Of a DNA stretch of 64,000 bases, positions 25,284 through 39,214 are shown in pieces. The translations under genes were made by a program, and so were the position numbers. The stretch covers positions 4,879,698 through 4,943,697 of the forward strand of contig NC_133939.1 in NCBI RefSeq assembly GCF_031877795.1, written 5' to 3'. This DNA is from Strix aluco. Its lineage: Eukaryota > Chordata > Aves > Strigiformes > Strigidae. Within the stretch, counting starts at the first letter, position 1. Each line of letters opens with the position of its first letter. A model generated the notes under the pieces. It saw only the letters and a list, made by a program, of their open reading frames with translations, did not search any database and had not been told where the DNA came from.

Positions 25284-26108
25284 ACCCCCCAGCCCCACCA
25301 GAGCCCTCTCGAGTGACCGCCCACACGCTCCCACACACCCCTACAGCCCCACTCACCCACCCCACACCGACAAAAGCACGCACACGCACACCACAAACGC
25401 AAACACCCCCACACACAACTCCCACCACCCAACAACAGCCCTCTCCTGCACCCTACAACGCCCTCACACCCCACCAGACACACACACACCCCCACGGGGC
25501 AGGGGGGAAACACCCCACGCACACACCACCCACCACAACACCCCCACGCCAACACCTGCACACTCCCACACGCACACCTGAACCCTGCCTAAGCCAAAGA
25601 CCCGTCCACCTCACCGCCACCACCTCCCAGCCCACCACACAGCTCCAACCACCCACCATCGGGGCGGGGCGACGGGCCACCCCGACACGCACACACCCCC
25701 CAACAACACCTGCACTCACCCCCCCACACCTGGACCACTGCCCCACCAAAACGCCCTCTCCCGCAACCACCACCACATTCGCACCCTGCGCTACAGCCCC
25801 ACCGCCTGACGGGGCGGGGGACCACCAAACTGCCACGAAAACAGCCCCACCCCCCCCAGCCACACCCACACGTACCCCCCCCACAGCTGCGCTGCCAAAA
25901 GGCCTCTTGCACAAGCCCCCCCGCGCTCCCCCCCACACTACCCCCTCACCGACCCACGCACGGCGGCGCCGGGACACCCCGATTGCGCAGCCCGTGCCCC
26001 GCAAACACCTGCGCACCACCGCCAACACGGCCCCCGCAACTGCCCCTCCGCAAGAGCCCACCCAGCACCCCCGACAAACAAAATGGCGCCCCCCGGGCCC
26101 CGGCAAAA

Positions 26109-26226
26109 GCCTACAGCACCCGGTATTCCCAGGCGGTCTCCCATCCAAGTACTAACCGGGCCCGACCCTGCTTAGCTTCCGAGATCAGACGAGATCGGGC
26201 GTTCTCAGGGTGGTATGGCCGTAGGC
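26109..26226 (-). rRNA. 5S ribosomal RNA, gene 16
   Basis: 3' long, promoter short. First gene of the third seven-gene block. Confidence 0.97.
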
Positions 26227-26665
26227 ACCCCCCAGCCCCACAACAGCCCTCTCGAGGCACCCCGACACAAACAGCCCAACCACCACCACACCCACACCTA
26301 CCCCACACACACCTGCCCTGCCACAAGGCCTCTTGCACAAGCCCCCCCGCGCTCCCCCCCACACTACCCCCTCACCGACCCACGCACGGCGGCGCCCCGA
26401 CACCCCGACGCAAAAACACCCACCACCACCACCCCCAGACACACACCCACACACACCCGCACCGCCAAAAGGCCTCTTGCAGAAGACCCCCAACGCTCCC
26501 AGTCACGCTCTGGCGCCGGGACACCCCAACACGCAGACCCTGCCCCACAAAAGACTGCGCACCACCGCCAACACGGCCCCCGCAACTGCCCCTCCGCAAG
26601 AGCCCAACCAACACCCCCGACAAACAAAAGGTGCCGCCCCGGGACCCCCCCAGGCCCCGGCAAAA

Positions 26666-26783
26666 GCCTACAGCACCCGGTATTCCCAGGCGGTCTCCCA
26701 TCCAAGTACTAACCGGGCCCGACCCTGCTTAGCTTCCGAGATCAGACGAGATCGGGCGTTCTCAGGGTGGTATGGCCGTAGGC
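26666..26783 (-). rRNA. 5S ribosomal RNA, gene 17
   Basis: 3' short, promoter long; private T at 26838 shared with the spacer beside gene 26. Confidence 0.97.
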
Positions 26784-27608
26784 ACCCCCCAGCCCCACCA
26801 GAGCCCTCTCGAGTGACCGCCCACACGCTCCCACACATCCCTACAGCCCCACTCACCCACCCCACACGGACAAAAGCACGCACACGCACACCACAAACGC
26901 AAACACCCCCACACACAACTCCCACCACCCAACAACAGCCCTCTCCTGCACCCTACAACGCCCTCACACCCCACCAGACACACACACACCCCCACGGGGC
27001 AGGGGGGAAACACCCCACGCACACACCACCCACCACAACACCCCCACGCCAACACCTGCACACTCCCACACGCACACCTGAACCCTGCCTAAGCCAAAGA
27101 CCCGTCCACCTCACCGCCACCACCTCCCAGCCCACCACACAGCTCCAACCACCCACCATCGGGGCGGGGCGACGGGCCACCCCGACACGCACACACCCCC
27201 CAACAACACCTGCACTCACCCCCCCACACCTGGACCACTGCCCCACCAAAACGCCCTCTCCCGCAACCACCACCACATTCGCACCCTGCGCTACAGCCCC
27301 ACCGCCTGACGGGGCGGGGGACCACCAAACTGCCACGAAAACAGCCCCACCCCCCCCAGCCACACCCACACGTACCCCCCCCACAGCTGCGCTGCCAAAA
27401 GGCCTCTTGCACAAGCCCCCCCGCGCTCCCCCCCACACTACCCCCTCACCGACCCACGCACGGCGGCGCCGGGACACCCCGATTGCGCAGCCCGTGCCCC
27501 GCAAACACCTGCGCACCACCGCCAACACGGCCCCCGCAACTGCCCCTCCGCAAGAGCCCACCCAGCACCCCCGACAAACAAAATGGCGCCCCCCGGGCCC
27601 CGGCAAAA

Positions 27609-27726
27609 GCCTACAGCACCCGGTATTCCCAGGCGGTCTCCCATCCAAGTACTAACCGGGCCCGACCCTGCTTAGCTTCCGAGATCAGACGAGATCGGGC
27701 GTTCTCAGGGTGGTATGGCCGTAGGC
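27609..27726 (-). rRNA. 5S ribosomal RNA, gene 18
   Basis: 3' long, promoter short. Consensus sequence. Confidence 0.97.
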
Positions 27727-28165
27727 ACCCCCCAGCCCCACAACAGCCCTCTCGAGGCACCCCGACACAAACAGCCCAACCACCACCACACCCACACCTA
27801 CCCCACACACACCTGCCCTGCCACAAGGCCTCTTGCACAAGCCCCCCCGCGCTCCCCCCCACACTACCCCCTCACCGACCCACGCACGGCGGCGCCCCGA
27901 CACCCCGACGCAAAAACACCCACCACCACCACCCCCAGACACACACCCACACACACCCGCACCGCCAAAAGGCCTCTTGCAGAAGACCCCCAACGCTCCC
28001 AGTCACGCTCTGGCGCCGGGACACCCCAACACGCAGACCCTGCCCCACAAAAGACTGCGCACCACCGCCAACACGGCCCCCGCAACTGCCCCTCCGCAAG
28101 AGCCCAACCAACACCCCCGACAAACAAAAGGTGCCGCCCCGGGACCCCCCCAGGCCCCGGCAAAA

Positions 28166-28283
28166 GCCTACAGCACCCGGTATTCCCAGGCGGTCTCCCA
28201 TCCAAGTACTAACCGGGCCCGACCCTGCTTAGCTTCCGAGATCAGACGAGATCGGGCGTTCTCAGGGTGGTATGGCCGTAGGC
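28166..28283 (-). rRNA. 5S ribosomal RNA, gene 19
   Basis: 3' short, promoter long; lacks the T marker found beside genes 5 and 12. Confidence 0.97.
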
Positions 28284-29108
28284 ACCCCCCAGCCCCACCA
28301 GAGCCCTCTCGAGTGACCGCCCACACGCTCCCACACACCCCTACAGCCCCACTCACCCACCCCACACCGACAAAAGCACGCACACGCACACCACAAACGC
28401 AAACACCCCCACACACAACTCCCACCACCCAACAACAGCCCTCTCCTGCACCCTACAACGCCCTCACACCCCACCAGACACACACACACCCCCACGGGGC
28501 AGGGGGGAAACACCCCACGCACACACCACCCACCACAACACCCCCACGCCAACACCTGCACACTCCCACACGCACACCTGAACCCTGCCTAAGCCAAAGA
28601 CCCGTCCACCTCACCGCCACCACCTCCCAGCCCACCACACAGCTCCAACCACCCACCATCGGGGCGGGGCGACGGGCCACCCCGACACGCACACACCCCC
28701 CAACAACACCTGCACTCACCCCCCCACACCTGGACCACTGCCCCACCAAAACGCCCTCTCCCGCAACCACCACCACATTCGCACCCTGCGCTACAGCCCC
28801 ACCGCCTGACGGGGCGGGGGACCACCAAACTGCCACGAAAACAGCCCCACCCCCCCCAGCCACACCCACACGTACCCCCCCCACAGCTGCGCTGCCAAAA
28901 GGCCTCTTGCACAAGCCCCCCCGCGCTCCCCCCCACACTACCCCCTCACCGACCCACGCACGGCGGCGCCCCGACACCCCGATTGCGCAGCCCGTGCCCC
29001 GCAAACACCTGCGCACCACCGCCAACACGGCCCCCGCAACTGCCCCTCCGCAAGAGCCCACCCAGCACCCCCGACAAACAAAATGGCGCCCCCCGGGCCC
29101 CGGCAAAA

Positions 29109-29226
29109 GCCTACAGCACCCGGTATTCCCAGGCGGTCTCCCATCCAAGTACTAACCGGGCCCGACCCTGCTTAGCTTCCGAGATCAGACGAGATCGGGC
29201 GTTCTCAGGGTGGTATGGCCGTAGGC
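29109..29226 (-). rRNA. 5S ribosomal RNA, gene 20
   Basis: 3' long, promoter short; spacer carries both markers of gene 6 (A at 29235, G at 29417). Confidence 0.97.
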
Positions 29227-29665
29227 ACCCCCCAACCCCACAACAGCCCTCTCGAGGCACCCCGACACAAACAGCCCAACCACCACCACACCCACACCTA
29301 CCCCACACACACCTGCCCTGCCACAAGGCCTCTTGCACAAGCCCCCCCGCGCTCCCCCCCACACTACCCCCTCACCGACCCACGCACGGCGGCGCCCCGA
29401 CACCCCGACGCAAAAAGACCCACCACCACCACCCCCAGACACACACCCACACACACCCGCACCGCCAAAAGGCCTCTTGCAGAAGACCCCCAACGCTCCC
29501 AGTCACGCTCTGGCGCCGGGACACCCCAACACGCAGACCCTGCCCCACAAAAGACTGCGCACCACCGCCAACACGGCCCCCGCAACTGCCCCTCCGCAAG
29601 AGCCCAACCAACACCCCCGACAAACAAAAGGTGCCGCCCCGGGACCCCCCCAGGCCCCGGCAAAA

Positions 29666-29783
29666 GCCTACAGCACCCGGTATTCCCAGGCGGTCTCCCA
29701 TCCAAGTACTAACCGGGCCCGACCCTGCTTAGCTTCCGAGATCAGACGAGATCGGGCGTTCTCAGGGTGGTATGGCCGTAGGC
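29666..29783 (-). rRNA. 5S ribosomal RNA, gene 21
   Basis: Short spacers on both sides. Consensus sequence. Confidence 0.97.
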
Positions 29784-30222
29784 ACCCCCCAGCCCCACAA
29801 CAGCCCTCTCGAGGCACCCCGACACAAACAGCCCAACCACCACCACACCCACACCTACCCCACACACACCTGCCCTGCCACAAGGCCTCTTGCACAAGCC
29901 CCCCCGCGCTCCCCCCCACACTACCCCCTCACCGACCCACGCACGGCGGCGCCCCGACACCCCGACGCAAAAACACCCACCACCACCACCCCCAGACACA
30001 CACCCACACACACCCGCACCGCCAAAAGGCCTCTTGCAGAAGACCCCCAACGCTCCCAGTCACGCTCTGGCGCCGGGACACCCCAACACGCAGACCCTGC
30101 CCCACAAAAGACTGCGCACCACCGCCAACACGGCCCCCGCAACTGCCCCTCCGCAAGAGCCCAACCAACACCCCCGACAAACAAAAGGTGCCGCCCCGGG
30201 ACCCCCCCAGGCCCCGGCAAAA

Positions 30223-30340
30223 GCCTACAGCACCCGGTATTCCCAGGCGGTCTCCCATCCAAGTACTAACCGGGCCCGACCCTGCTTAGCTTCCGAGATC
30301 AGACGAGATCGGGCGTTCTCAGGGTGGTATGGCCGTAGGC
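30223..30340 (-). rRNA. 5S ribosomal RNA, gene 22
   Basis: 3' short, promoter long. Last gene of the third seven-gene block. Confidence 0.97.
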
Positions 30341-31165
30341 ACCCCCCAGCCCCACCAGAGCCCTCTCGAGTGACCGCCCACACGCTCCCACACACCCCTA
30401 CAGCCCCACTCACCCACCCCACACCGACAAAAGCACGCACACGCACACCACAAACGCAAACACCCCCACACACAACTCCCACCACCCAACAACAGCCCTC
30501 TCCTGCACCCTACAACGCCCTCACACCCCACCAGACACACACACACCCCCACGGGGCAGGGGGGAAACACCCCACGCACACACCACCCACCACAACACCC
30601 CCACGCCAACACCTGCACACTCCCACACGCACACCTGAACCCTGCCTAAGCCAAAGACCCGTCCACCTCACCGCCACCACCTCCCAGCCCACCACACAGC
30701 TCCAACCACCCACCATCGGGGCGGGGCGACGGGCCACCCCGACACGCACACACCCCCCAACAACACCTGCACTCACCCCCCCACACCTGGACCACTGCCC
30801 CACCAAAACGCCCTCTCCCGCAACCACCACCACATTCGCACCCTGCGCTACAGCCCCACCGCCTGACGGGGCGGGGGACCACCAAACTGCCACGAAAACA
30901 GCCCCACCCCCCCCAGCCACACCCACACGTACCCCCCCCACAGCTGCGCTGCCAAAAGGCCTCTTGCACAAGCCCCCCCGCGCTCCCCCCCACACTACCC
31001 CCTCACCGACCCACGCACGGCGGCGCCGGGACACCCCGATTGCGCAGCCCGTGCCCCGCAAACACCTGCGCACCACCGCCAACACGGCCCCCGCAACTGC
31101 CCCTCCGCAAGAGCCCACCCAGCACCCCCGACAAACAAAATGGCGCCCCCCGGGCCCCGGCAAAA

Positions 31166-31283
31166 GCCTACAGCACCCGGTATTCCCAGGCGGTCTCCCA
31201 TCCAAGTACTAACCGGGCCCGACCCTGCTTAGCTTCCGAGATCAGACGAGATCGGGCGTTCTCAGGGTGGTATGGCCGTAGGC
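31166..31283 (-). rRNA. 5S ribosomal RNA, gene 23
   Basis: 3' long, promoter short. Strict long/short alternation resumes here. Confidence 0.97.
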
Positions 31284-31722
31284 ACCCCCCAGCCCCACAA
31301 CAGCCCTCTCGAGGCACCCCGACACAAACAGCCCAACCACCACCACACCCACACCTACCCCACACACACCTGCCCTGCCACAAGGCCTCTTGCACAAGCC
31401 CCCCCGCGCTCCCCCCCACACTACCCCCTCACCGACCCACGCACGGCGGCGCCCCGACACCCCGACGCAAAAACACCCACCACCACCACCCCCAGACACA
31501 CACCCACACACACCCGCACCGCCAAAAGGCCTCTTGCAGAAGACCCCCAACGCTCCCAGTCACGCTCTGGCGCCGGGACACCCCAACACGCAGACCCTGC
31601 CCCACAAAAGACTGCGCACCACCGCCAACACGGCCCCCGCAACTGCCCCTCCGCAAGAGCCCAACCAACACCCCCGACAAACAAAAGGTGCCGCCCCGGG
31701 ACCCCCCCAGGCCCCGGCAAAA

Positions 31723-31840
31723 GCCTACAGCACCCGGTATTCCCAGGCGGTCTCCCATCCAAGTACTAACCGGGCCCGACCCTGCTTAGCTTCCGAGATC
31801 AGACGAGATCGGGCGTTCTCAGGGTGGTATGGCCGTAGGC
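31723..31840 (-). rRNA. 5S ribosomal RNA, gene 24
   Basis: 3' short, promoter long. Consensus sequence. Confidence 0.97.
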
Positions 31841-32665
31841 ACCCCCCAGCCCCACCAGAGCCCTCTCGAGTGACCGCCCACACGCTCCCACACACCCCTA
31901 CAGCCCCACTCACCCACCCCACACGGACAAAAGCACGCACACGCACACCACAAACGCAAACACCCCCACACACAACTCCCACCACCCAACAACAGCCCTC
32001 TCCTGCACCCTACAACGCCCTCACACCCCACCAGACACACACACACCCCCACGGGGCAGGGGGGAAACACCCCACGCACACACCACCCACCACAACACCC
32101 CCACGCCAACACCTGCACACTCCCACACGCACACCTGAACCCTGCCTAAGCCAAAGACCCGTCCACCTCACCGCCACCACCTCCCAGCCCACCACACAGC
32201 TCCAACCACCCACCATCGGGGCGGGGCGACGGGCCACCCCGACACGCACACACCCCCCAACAACACCTGCACTCACCCCCCCACACCTGGACCACTGCCC
32301 CACCAAAACGCCCTCTCCCGCAACCACCACCACATTCGCACCCTGCGCTACAGCCCCACCGCCTGACGGGGCGGGGGACCACCAAACTGCCACGAAAACA
32401 GCCCCACCCCCCCCAGCCACACCCACACGTACCCCCCCCACAGCTGCGCTGCCAAAAGGCCTCTTGCACAAGCCCCCCCGCGCTCCCCCCCACACTACCC
32501 CCTCACCGACCCACGCACGGCGGCGCCGGGACACCCCGATTGCGCAGCCCGTGCCCCGCAAACACCTGCGCACCACCGCCAACACGGCCCCCGCAACTGC
32601 CCCTCCGCAAGAGCCCACCCAGCACCCCCGACAAACAAAATGGCGCCCCCCGGGCCCCGGCAAAA

Positions 32666-32783
32666 GCCTACAGCACCCGGTATTCCCAGGCGGTCTCCCA
32701 TCCAAGTACTAACCGGGCCCGACCCTGCTTAGCTTCCGAGATCAGACGAGATCGGGCGTTCTCAGGGTGGTATGGCCGTAGGC
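32666..32783 (-). rRNA. 5S ribosomal RNA, gene 25
   Basis: 3' long, promoter short. Consensus sequence. Confidence 0.97.
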
Positions 32784-33222
32784 ACCCCCCAGCCCCACAA
32801 CAGCCCTCTCGAGGCACCCCGACACAAACAGCCCAACCACCACCACACCCACACCTACCCCACACACACCTGCCCTGCCACAAGGCCTCTTGCACAAGCC
32901 CCCCCGCGCTCCCCCCCACACTACCCCCTCACCGACCCACGCACGGCGGCGCCCCGACACCCCGACGCAAAAACACCCACCACCACCACCCCCAGACACA
33001 CACCCACACACACCCGCACCGCCAAAAGGCCTCTTGCAGAAGACCCCCAACGCTCCCAGTCACGCTCTGGCGCCGGGACACCCCAACACGCAGACCCTGC
33101 CCCACAAAAGACTGCGCACCACCGCCAACACGGCCCCCGCAACTGCCCCTCCGCAAGAGCCCAACCAACACCCCCGACAAACAAAAGGTGCCGCCCCGGG
33201 ACCCCCCCAGGCCCCGGCAAAA

Positions 33223-33340
33223 GCCTACAGCACCCGGTATTCCCAGGCGGTCTCCCATCCAAGTACTAACCGGGCCCGACCCTGCTTAGCTTCCGAGATC
33301 AGACGAGATCGGGCGTTCTCAGGGTGGTATGGCCGTAGGC
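33223..33340 (-). rRNA. 5S ribosomal RNA, gene 26
   Basis: 3' short, promoter long; private T at 33395, 6,557 bp from the same change beside gene 17. Confidence 0.97.
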
Positions 33341-34165
33341 ACCCCCCAGCCCCACCAGAGCCCTCTCGAGTGACCGCCCACACGCTCCCACACATCCCTA
33401 CAGCCCCACTCACCCACCCCACACGGACAAAAGCACGCACACGCACACCACAAACGCAAACACCCCCACACACAACTCCCACCACCCAACAACAGCCCTC
33501 TCCTGCACCCTACAACGCCCTCACACCCCACCAGACACACACACACCCCCACGGGGCAGGGGGGAAACACCCCACGCACACACCACCCACCACAACACCC
33601 CCACGCCAACACCTGCACACTCCCACACGCACACCTGAACCCTGCCTAAGCCAAAGACCCGTCCACCTCACCGCCACCACCTCCCAGCCCACCACACAGC
33701 TCCAACCACCCACCATCGGGGCGGGGCGACGGGCCACCCCGACACGCACACACCCCCCAACAACACCTGCACTCACCCCCCCACACCTGGACCACTGCCC
33801 CACCAAAACGCCCTCTCCCGCAACCACCACCACATTCGCACCCTGCGCTACAGCCCCACCGCCTGACGGGGCGGGGGACCACCAAACTGCCACGAAAACA
33901 GCCCCACCCCCCCCAGCCACACCCACACGTACCCCCCCCACAGCTGCGCTGCCAAAAGGCCTCTTGCACAAGCCCCCCCGCGCTCCCCCCCACACTACCC
34001 CCTCACCGACCCACGCACGGCGGCGCCGGGACACCCCGATTGCGCAGCCCGTGCCCCGCAAACACCTGCGCACCACCGCCAACACGGCCCCCGCAACTGC
34101 CCCTCCGCAAGAGCCCACCCAGCACCCCCGACAAACAAAATGGCGCCCCCCGGGCCCCGGCAAAA

Positions 34166-34283
34166 GCCTACAGCACCCGGTATTCCCAGGCGGTCTCCCA
34201 TCCAAGTACTAACCGGGCCCGACCCTGCTTAGCTTCCGAGATCAGACGAGATCGGGCGTTCTCAGGGTGGTATGGCCGTAGGC
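34166..34283 (-). rRNA. 5S ribosomal RNA, gene 27
   Basis: 3' long, promoter short. Consensus sequence. Confidence 0.97.
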
Positions 34284-34722
34284 ACCCCCCAGCCCCACAA
34301 CAGCCCTCTCGAGGCACCCCGACACAAACAGCCCAACCACCACCACACCCACACCTACCCCACACACACCTGCCCTGCCACAAGGCCTCTTGCACAAGCC
34401 CCCCCGCGCTCCCCCCCACACTACCCCCTCACCGACCCACGCACGGCGGCGCCCCGACACCCCGACGCAAAAACACCCACCACCACCACCCCCAGACACA
34501 CACCCACACACACCCGCACCGCCAAAAGGCCTCTTGCAGAAGACCCCCAACGCTCCCAGTCACGCTCTGGCGCCGGGACACCCCAACACGCAGACCCTGC
34601 CCCACAAAAGACTGCGCACCACCGCCAACACGGCCCCCGCAACTGCCCCTCCGCAAGAGCCCAACCAACACCCCCGACAAACAAAAGGTGCCGCCCCGGG
34701 ACCCCCCCAGGCCCCGGCAAAA

Positions 34723-34840
34723 GCCTACAGCACCCGGTATTCCCAGGCGGTCTCCCATCCAAGTACTAACCGGGCCCGACCCTGCTTAGCTTCCGAGATC
34801 AGACGAGATCGGGCGTTCTCAGGGTGGTATGGCCGTAGGC
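34723..34840 (-). rRNA. 5S ribosomal RNA, gene 28
   Basis: 3' short, promoter long; the spacer has GGGGCAGGGC near 35218 where most copies have GGGGCGGGGC. Confidence 0.97.
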
Positions 34841-35665
34841 ACCCCCCAGCCCCACCAGAGCCCTCTCGAGTGACCGCCCACACGCTCCCACACACCCCTA
34901 CAGCCCCACTCACCCACCCCACACGGACAAAAGCACGCACACGCACACCACAAACGCAAACACCCCCACACACAACTCCCACCACCCAACAACAGCCCTC
35001 TCCTGCACCCTACAACGCCCTCACACCCCACCAGACACACACACACCCCCACGGGGCAGGGGGGAAACACCCCACGCACACACCACCCACCACAACACCC
35101 CCACGCCAACACCTGCACACTCCCACACGCACACCTGAACCCTGCCTAAGCCAAAGACCCGTCCACCTCACCGCCACCACCTCCCAGCCCACCACACAGC
35201 TCCAACCACCCACCATCGGGGCAGGGCGACGGGCCACCCCGACACGCACACACCCCCCAACAACACCTGCACTCACCCCCCCACACCTGGACCACTGCCC
35301 CACCAAAACGCCCTCTCCCGCAACCACCACCACATTCGCACCCTGCGCTACAGCCCCACCGCCTGACGGGGCGGGGGACCACCAAACTGCCACGAAAACA
35401 GCCCCACCCCCCCCAGCCACACCCACACGTACCCCCCCCACAGCTGCGCTGCCAAAAGGCCTCTTGCACAAGCCCCCCCGCGCTCCCCCCCACACTACCC
35501 CCTCACCGACCCACGCACGGCGGCGCCGGGACACCCCGATTGCGCAGCCCGTGCCCCGCAAACACCTGCGCACCACCGCCAACACGGCCCCCGCAACTGC
35601 CCCTCCGCAAGAGCCCACCCAGCACCCCCGACAAACAAAATGGCGCCCCCCGGGCCCCGGCAAAA

Positions 35666-35783
35666 GCCTACAGCACCCGGTATTCCCAGGCGGTCTCCCA
35701 TCCAAGTACTAACCGGGCCCGACCCTGCTTAGCTTCCGAGATCAGACGAGATCGGGCGTTCTCAGGGTGGTATGGCCGTAGGC
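35666..35783 (-). rRNA. 5S ribosomal RNA, gene 29
   Basis: 3' long, promoter short (440 bp, one extra C near 35939). Confidence 0.97.
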
Positions 35784-36223
35784 ACCCCCCAGCCCCACAA
35801 CAGCCCTCTCGAGGCACCCCGACACAAACAGCCCAACCACCACCACACCCACACCTACCCCACACACACCTGCCCTGCCACAAGGCCTCTTGCACAAGCC
35901 CCCCCGCGCTCCCCCCCACACTACCCCCTCACCGACCCCACGCACGGCGGCGCCCCGACACCCCGACGCAAAAACACCCACCACCACCACCCCCAGACAC
36001 ACACCCACACACACCCGCACCGCCAAAAGGCCTCTTGCAGAAGACCCCCAACGCTCCCAGTCACGCTCTGGCGCCGGGACACCCCAACACGCAGACCCTG
36101 CCCCACAAAAGACTGCGCACCACCGCCAACACGGCCCCCGCAACTGCCCCTCCGCAAGAGCCCAACCAACACCCCCGACAAACAAAAGGTGCCGCCCCGG
36201 GACCCCCCCAGGCCCCGGCAAAA

Positions 36224-36341
36224 GCCTACAGCACCCGGTATTCCCAGGCGGTCTCCCATCCAAGTACTAACCGGGCCCGACCCTGCTTAGCTTCCGAGAT
36301 CAGACGAGATCGGGCGTTCTCAGGGTGGTATGGCCGTAGGC
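36224..36341 (-). rRNA. 5S ribosomal RNA, gene 30
   Basis: 3' short, promoter long (827 bp; C runs near 36785 and 36940 each one base longer). Confidence 0.97.
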
Positions 36342-37168
36342 ACCCCCCAGCCCCACCAGAGCCCTCTCGAGTGACCGCCCACACGCTCCCACACACCCCT
36401 ACAGCCCCACTCACCCACCCCACACCGACAAAAGCACGCACACGCACACCACAAACGCAAACACCCCCACACACAACTCCCACCACCCAACAACAGCCCT
36501 CTCCTGCACCCTACAACGCCCTCACACCCCACCAGACACACACACACCCCCACGGGGCAGGGGGGAAACACCCCACGCACACACCACCCACCACAACACC
36601 CCCACGCCAACACCTGCACACTCCCACACGCACACCTGAACCCTGCCTAAGCCAAAGACCCGTCCACCTCACCGCCACCACCTCCCAGCCCACCACACAG
36701 CTCCAACCACCCACCATCGGGGCGGGGCGACGGGCCACCCCGACACGCACACACCCCCCAACAACACCTGCACTCACCCCCCCCACACCTGGACCACTGC
36801 CCCACCAAAACGCCCTCTCCCGCAACCACCACCACATTCGCACCCTGCGCTACAGCCCCACCGCCTGACGGGGCGGGGGACCACCAAACTGCCACGAAAA
36901 CAGCCCCACCCCCCCCAGCCACACCCACACGTACCCCCCCCCACAGCTGCGCTGCCAAAAGGCCTCTTGCACAAGCCCCCCCGCGCTCCCCCCCACACTA
37001 CCCCCTCACCGACCCACGCACGGCGGCGCCGGGACACCCCGATTGCGCAGCCCGTGCCCCGCAAACACCTGCGCACCACCGCCAACACGGCCCCCGCAAC
37101 TGCCCCTCCGCAAGAGCCCACCCAGCACCCCCGACAAACAAAATGGCGCCCCCCGGGCCCCGGCAAAA

Positions 37169-37286
37169 GCCTACAGCACCCGGTATTCCCAGGCGGTCTC
37201 CCATCCAAGTACTAACCGGGCCCGACCCTGCTTAGCTTCCGAGATCAGACGAGATCGGGCGTTCTCAGGGTGGTATGGCCGTAGGC
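37169..37286 (-). rRNA. 5S ribosomal RNA, gene 31
   Basis: 3' long; the promoter side is the short end of the 428-bp hybrid spacer. Confidence 0.97.
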
Positions 37287-37714
37287 ACCCCCCAGCCCCA
37301 CAACAGCCCTCTCGAGGCACCCCGACACAAACAGCCCAACCACCACCACACCCACACCTACCCCACACACACCTGCCCTGCCACAAGGCCTCTTGCACAA
37401 GCCCCCCCGCGCTCCCCCCCACACTACCCCCTCACCGACCCACGCACGGCGGCGCCCCGACACCCCGACGCAAAAACACCCACCACCACCACCCCCAGAC
37501 ACACACCCACACACACCCGCACCGCCAAAAGGCCTCTTGCAGAAGACCCCCAACGCTCCCAGTCACGCTCTGGCGCCGGGACACCCCAACACGCAGACCC
37601 TGCCCCGCAAACACCTGCGCACCACCGCCAACACGGCCCCCGCAACTGCCCCTCCGCAAGAGCCCACCCAGCACCCCCGACAAACAAAATGGCGCCCCCC
37701 GGGCCCCGGCAAAA
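37287..37714. repeat. Hybrid spacer, short start with long end (428 bp)
   Basis: It begins as a short spacer but after CCCTGCCCCGCAAACACC continues as the long-spacer end (CCACCCAGCAC, AAATGGCGCC). This is the expected product of recombination in the shared end block. Interval to the next gene is 546 bp. Confidence 0.85.
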
Positions 37715-37832
37715 GCCTACAGCACCCGGTATTCCCAGGCGGTCTCCCATCCAAGTACTAACCGGGCCCGACCCTGCTTAGCTTCCGAGATCAGACGAGA
37801 TCGGGCGTTCTCAGGGTGGTATGGCCGTAGGC
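37715..37832 (-). rRNA. 5S ribosomal RNA, gene 32
   Basis: 3' side is the long-type end of the hybrid spacer; promoter short. Confidence 0.97.
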
Positions 37833-38271
37833 ACCCCCCAGCCCCACAACAGCCCTCTCGAGGCACCCCGACACAAACAGCCCAACCACCACCACACCCA
37901 CACCTACCCCACACACACCTGCCCTGCCACAAGGCCTCTTGCACAAGCCCCCCCGCGCTCCCCCCCACACTACCCCCTCACCGACCCACGCACGGCGGCG
38001 CCCCGACACCCCGACGCAAAAACACCCACCACCACCACCCCCAGACACACACCCACACACACCCGCACCGCCAAAAGGCCTCTTGCAGAAGACCCCCAAC
38101 GCTCCCAGTCACGCTCTGGCGCCGGGACACCCCAACACGCAGACCCTGCCCCACAAAAGACTGCGCACCACCGCCAACACGGCCCCCGCAACTGCCCCTC
38201 CGCAAGAGCCCAACCAACACCCCCGACAAACAAAAGGTGCCGCCCCGGGACCCCCCCAGGCCCCGGCAAAA

Positions 38272-38389
38272 GCCTACAGCACCCGGTATTCCCAGGCGGT
38301 CTCCCATCCAAGTACTAACCGGGCCCGACCCTGCTTAGCTTCCGAGATCAGACGAGATCGGGCGTTCTCAGGGTGGTATGGCCGTAGGC
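38272..38389 (-). rRNA. 5S ribosomal RNA, gene 33
   Basis: 3' short, promoter long; spacer carries the CAATTCCC marker (T at 38525). Confidence 0.97.
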
Positions 38390-39214
38390 ACCCCCCAGCC
38401 CCACCAGAGCCCTCTCGAGTGACCGCCCACACGCTCCCACACACCCCTACAGCCCCACTCACCCACCCCACACCGACAAAAGCACGCACACGCACACCAC
38501 AAACGCAAACACCCCCACACACAATTCCCACCACCCAACAACAGCCCTCTCCTGCACCCTACAACGCCCTCACACCCCACCAGACACACACACACCCCCA
38601 CGGGGCAGGGGGGAAACACCCCACGCACACACCACCCACCACAACACCCCCACGCCAACACCTGCACACTCCCACACGCACACCTGAACCCTGCCTAAGC
38701 CAAAGACCCGTCCACCTCACCGCCACCACCTCCCAGCCCACCACACAGCTCCAACCACCCACCATCGGGGCGGGGCGACGGGCCACCCCGACACGCACAC
38801 ACCCCCCAACAACACCTGCACTCACCCCCCCACACCTGGACCACTGCCCCACCAAAACGCCCTCTCCCGCAACCACCACCACATTCGCACCCTGCGCTAC
38901 AGCCCCACCGCCTGACGGGGCGGGGGACCACCAAACTGCCACGAAAACAGCCCCACCCCCCCCAGCCACACCCACACGTACCCCCCCCACAGCTGCGCTG
39001 CCAAAAGGCCTCTTGCACAAGCCCCCCCGCGCTCCCCCCCACACTACCCCCTCACCGACCCACGCACGGCGGCGCCGGGACACCCCGATTGCGCAGCCCG
39101 TGCCCCGCAAACACCTGCGCACCACCGCCAACACGGCCCCCGCAACTGCCCCTCCGCAAGAGCCCACCCAGCACCCCCGACAAACAAAATGGCGCCCCCC
39201 GGGCCCCGGCAAAA

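Larger units (their letters stand above)
15993..31165 (-). repeat. Three copies of a seven-gene higher-order repeat
   Basis: Promoter-side spacers of genes 2-8, 9-15 and 16-22 follow the same order: short, long, short, long, short, short, long. Copies start at 15993, 21052 and 26109 (5,059 and 5,057 bp apart). Shared private changes back this: C-to-G at 19301, 24360 and 29417, and C-to-T at 18210 and 23269. Confidence 0.8.
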
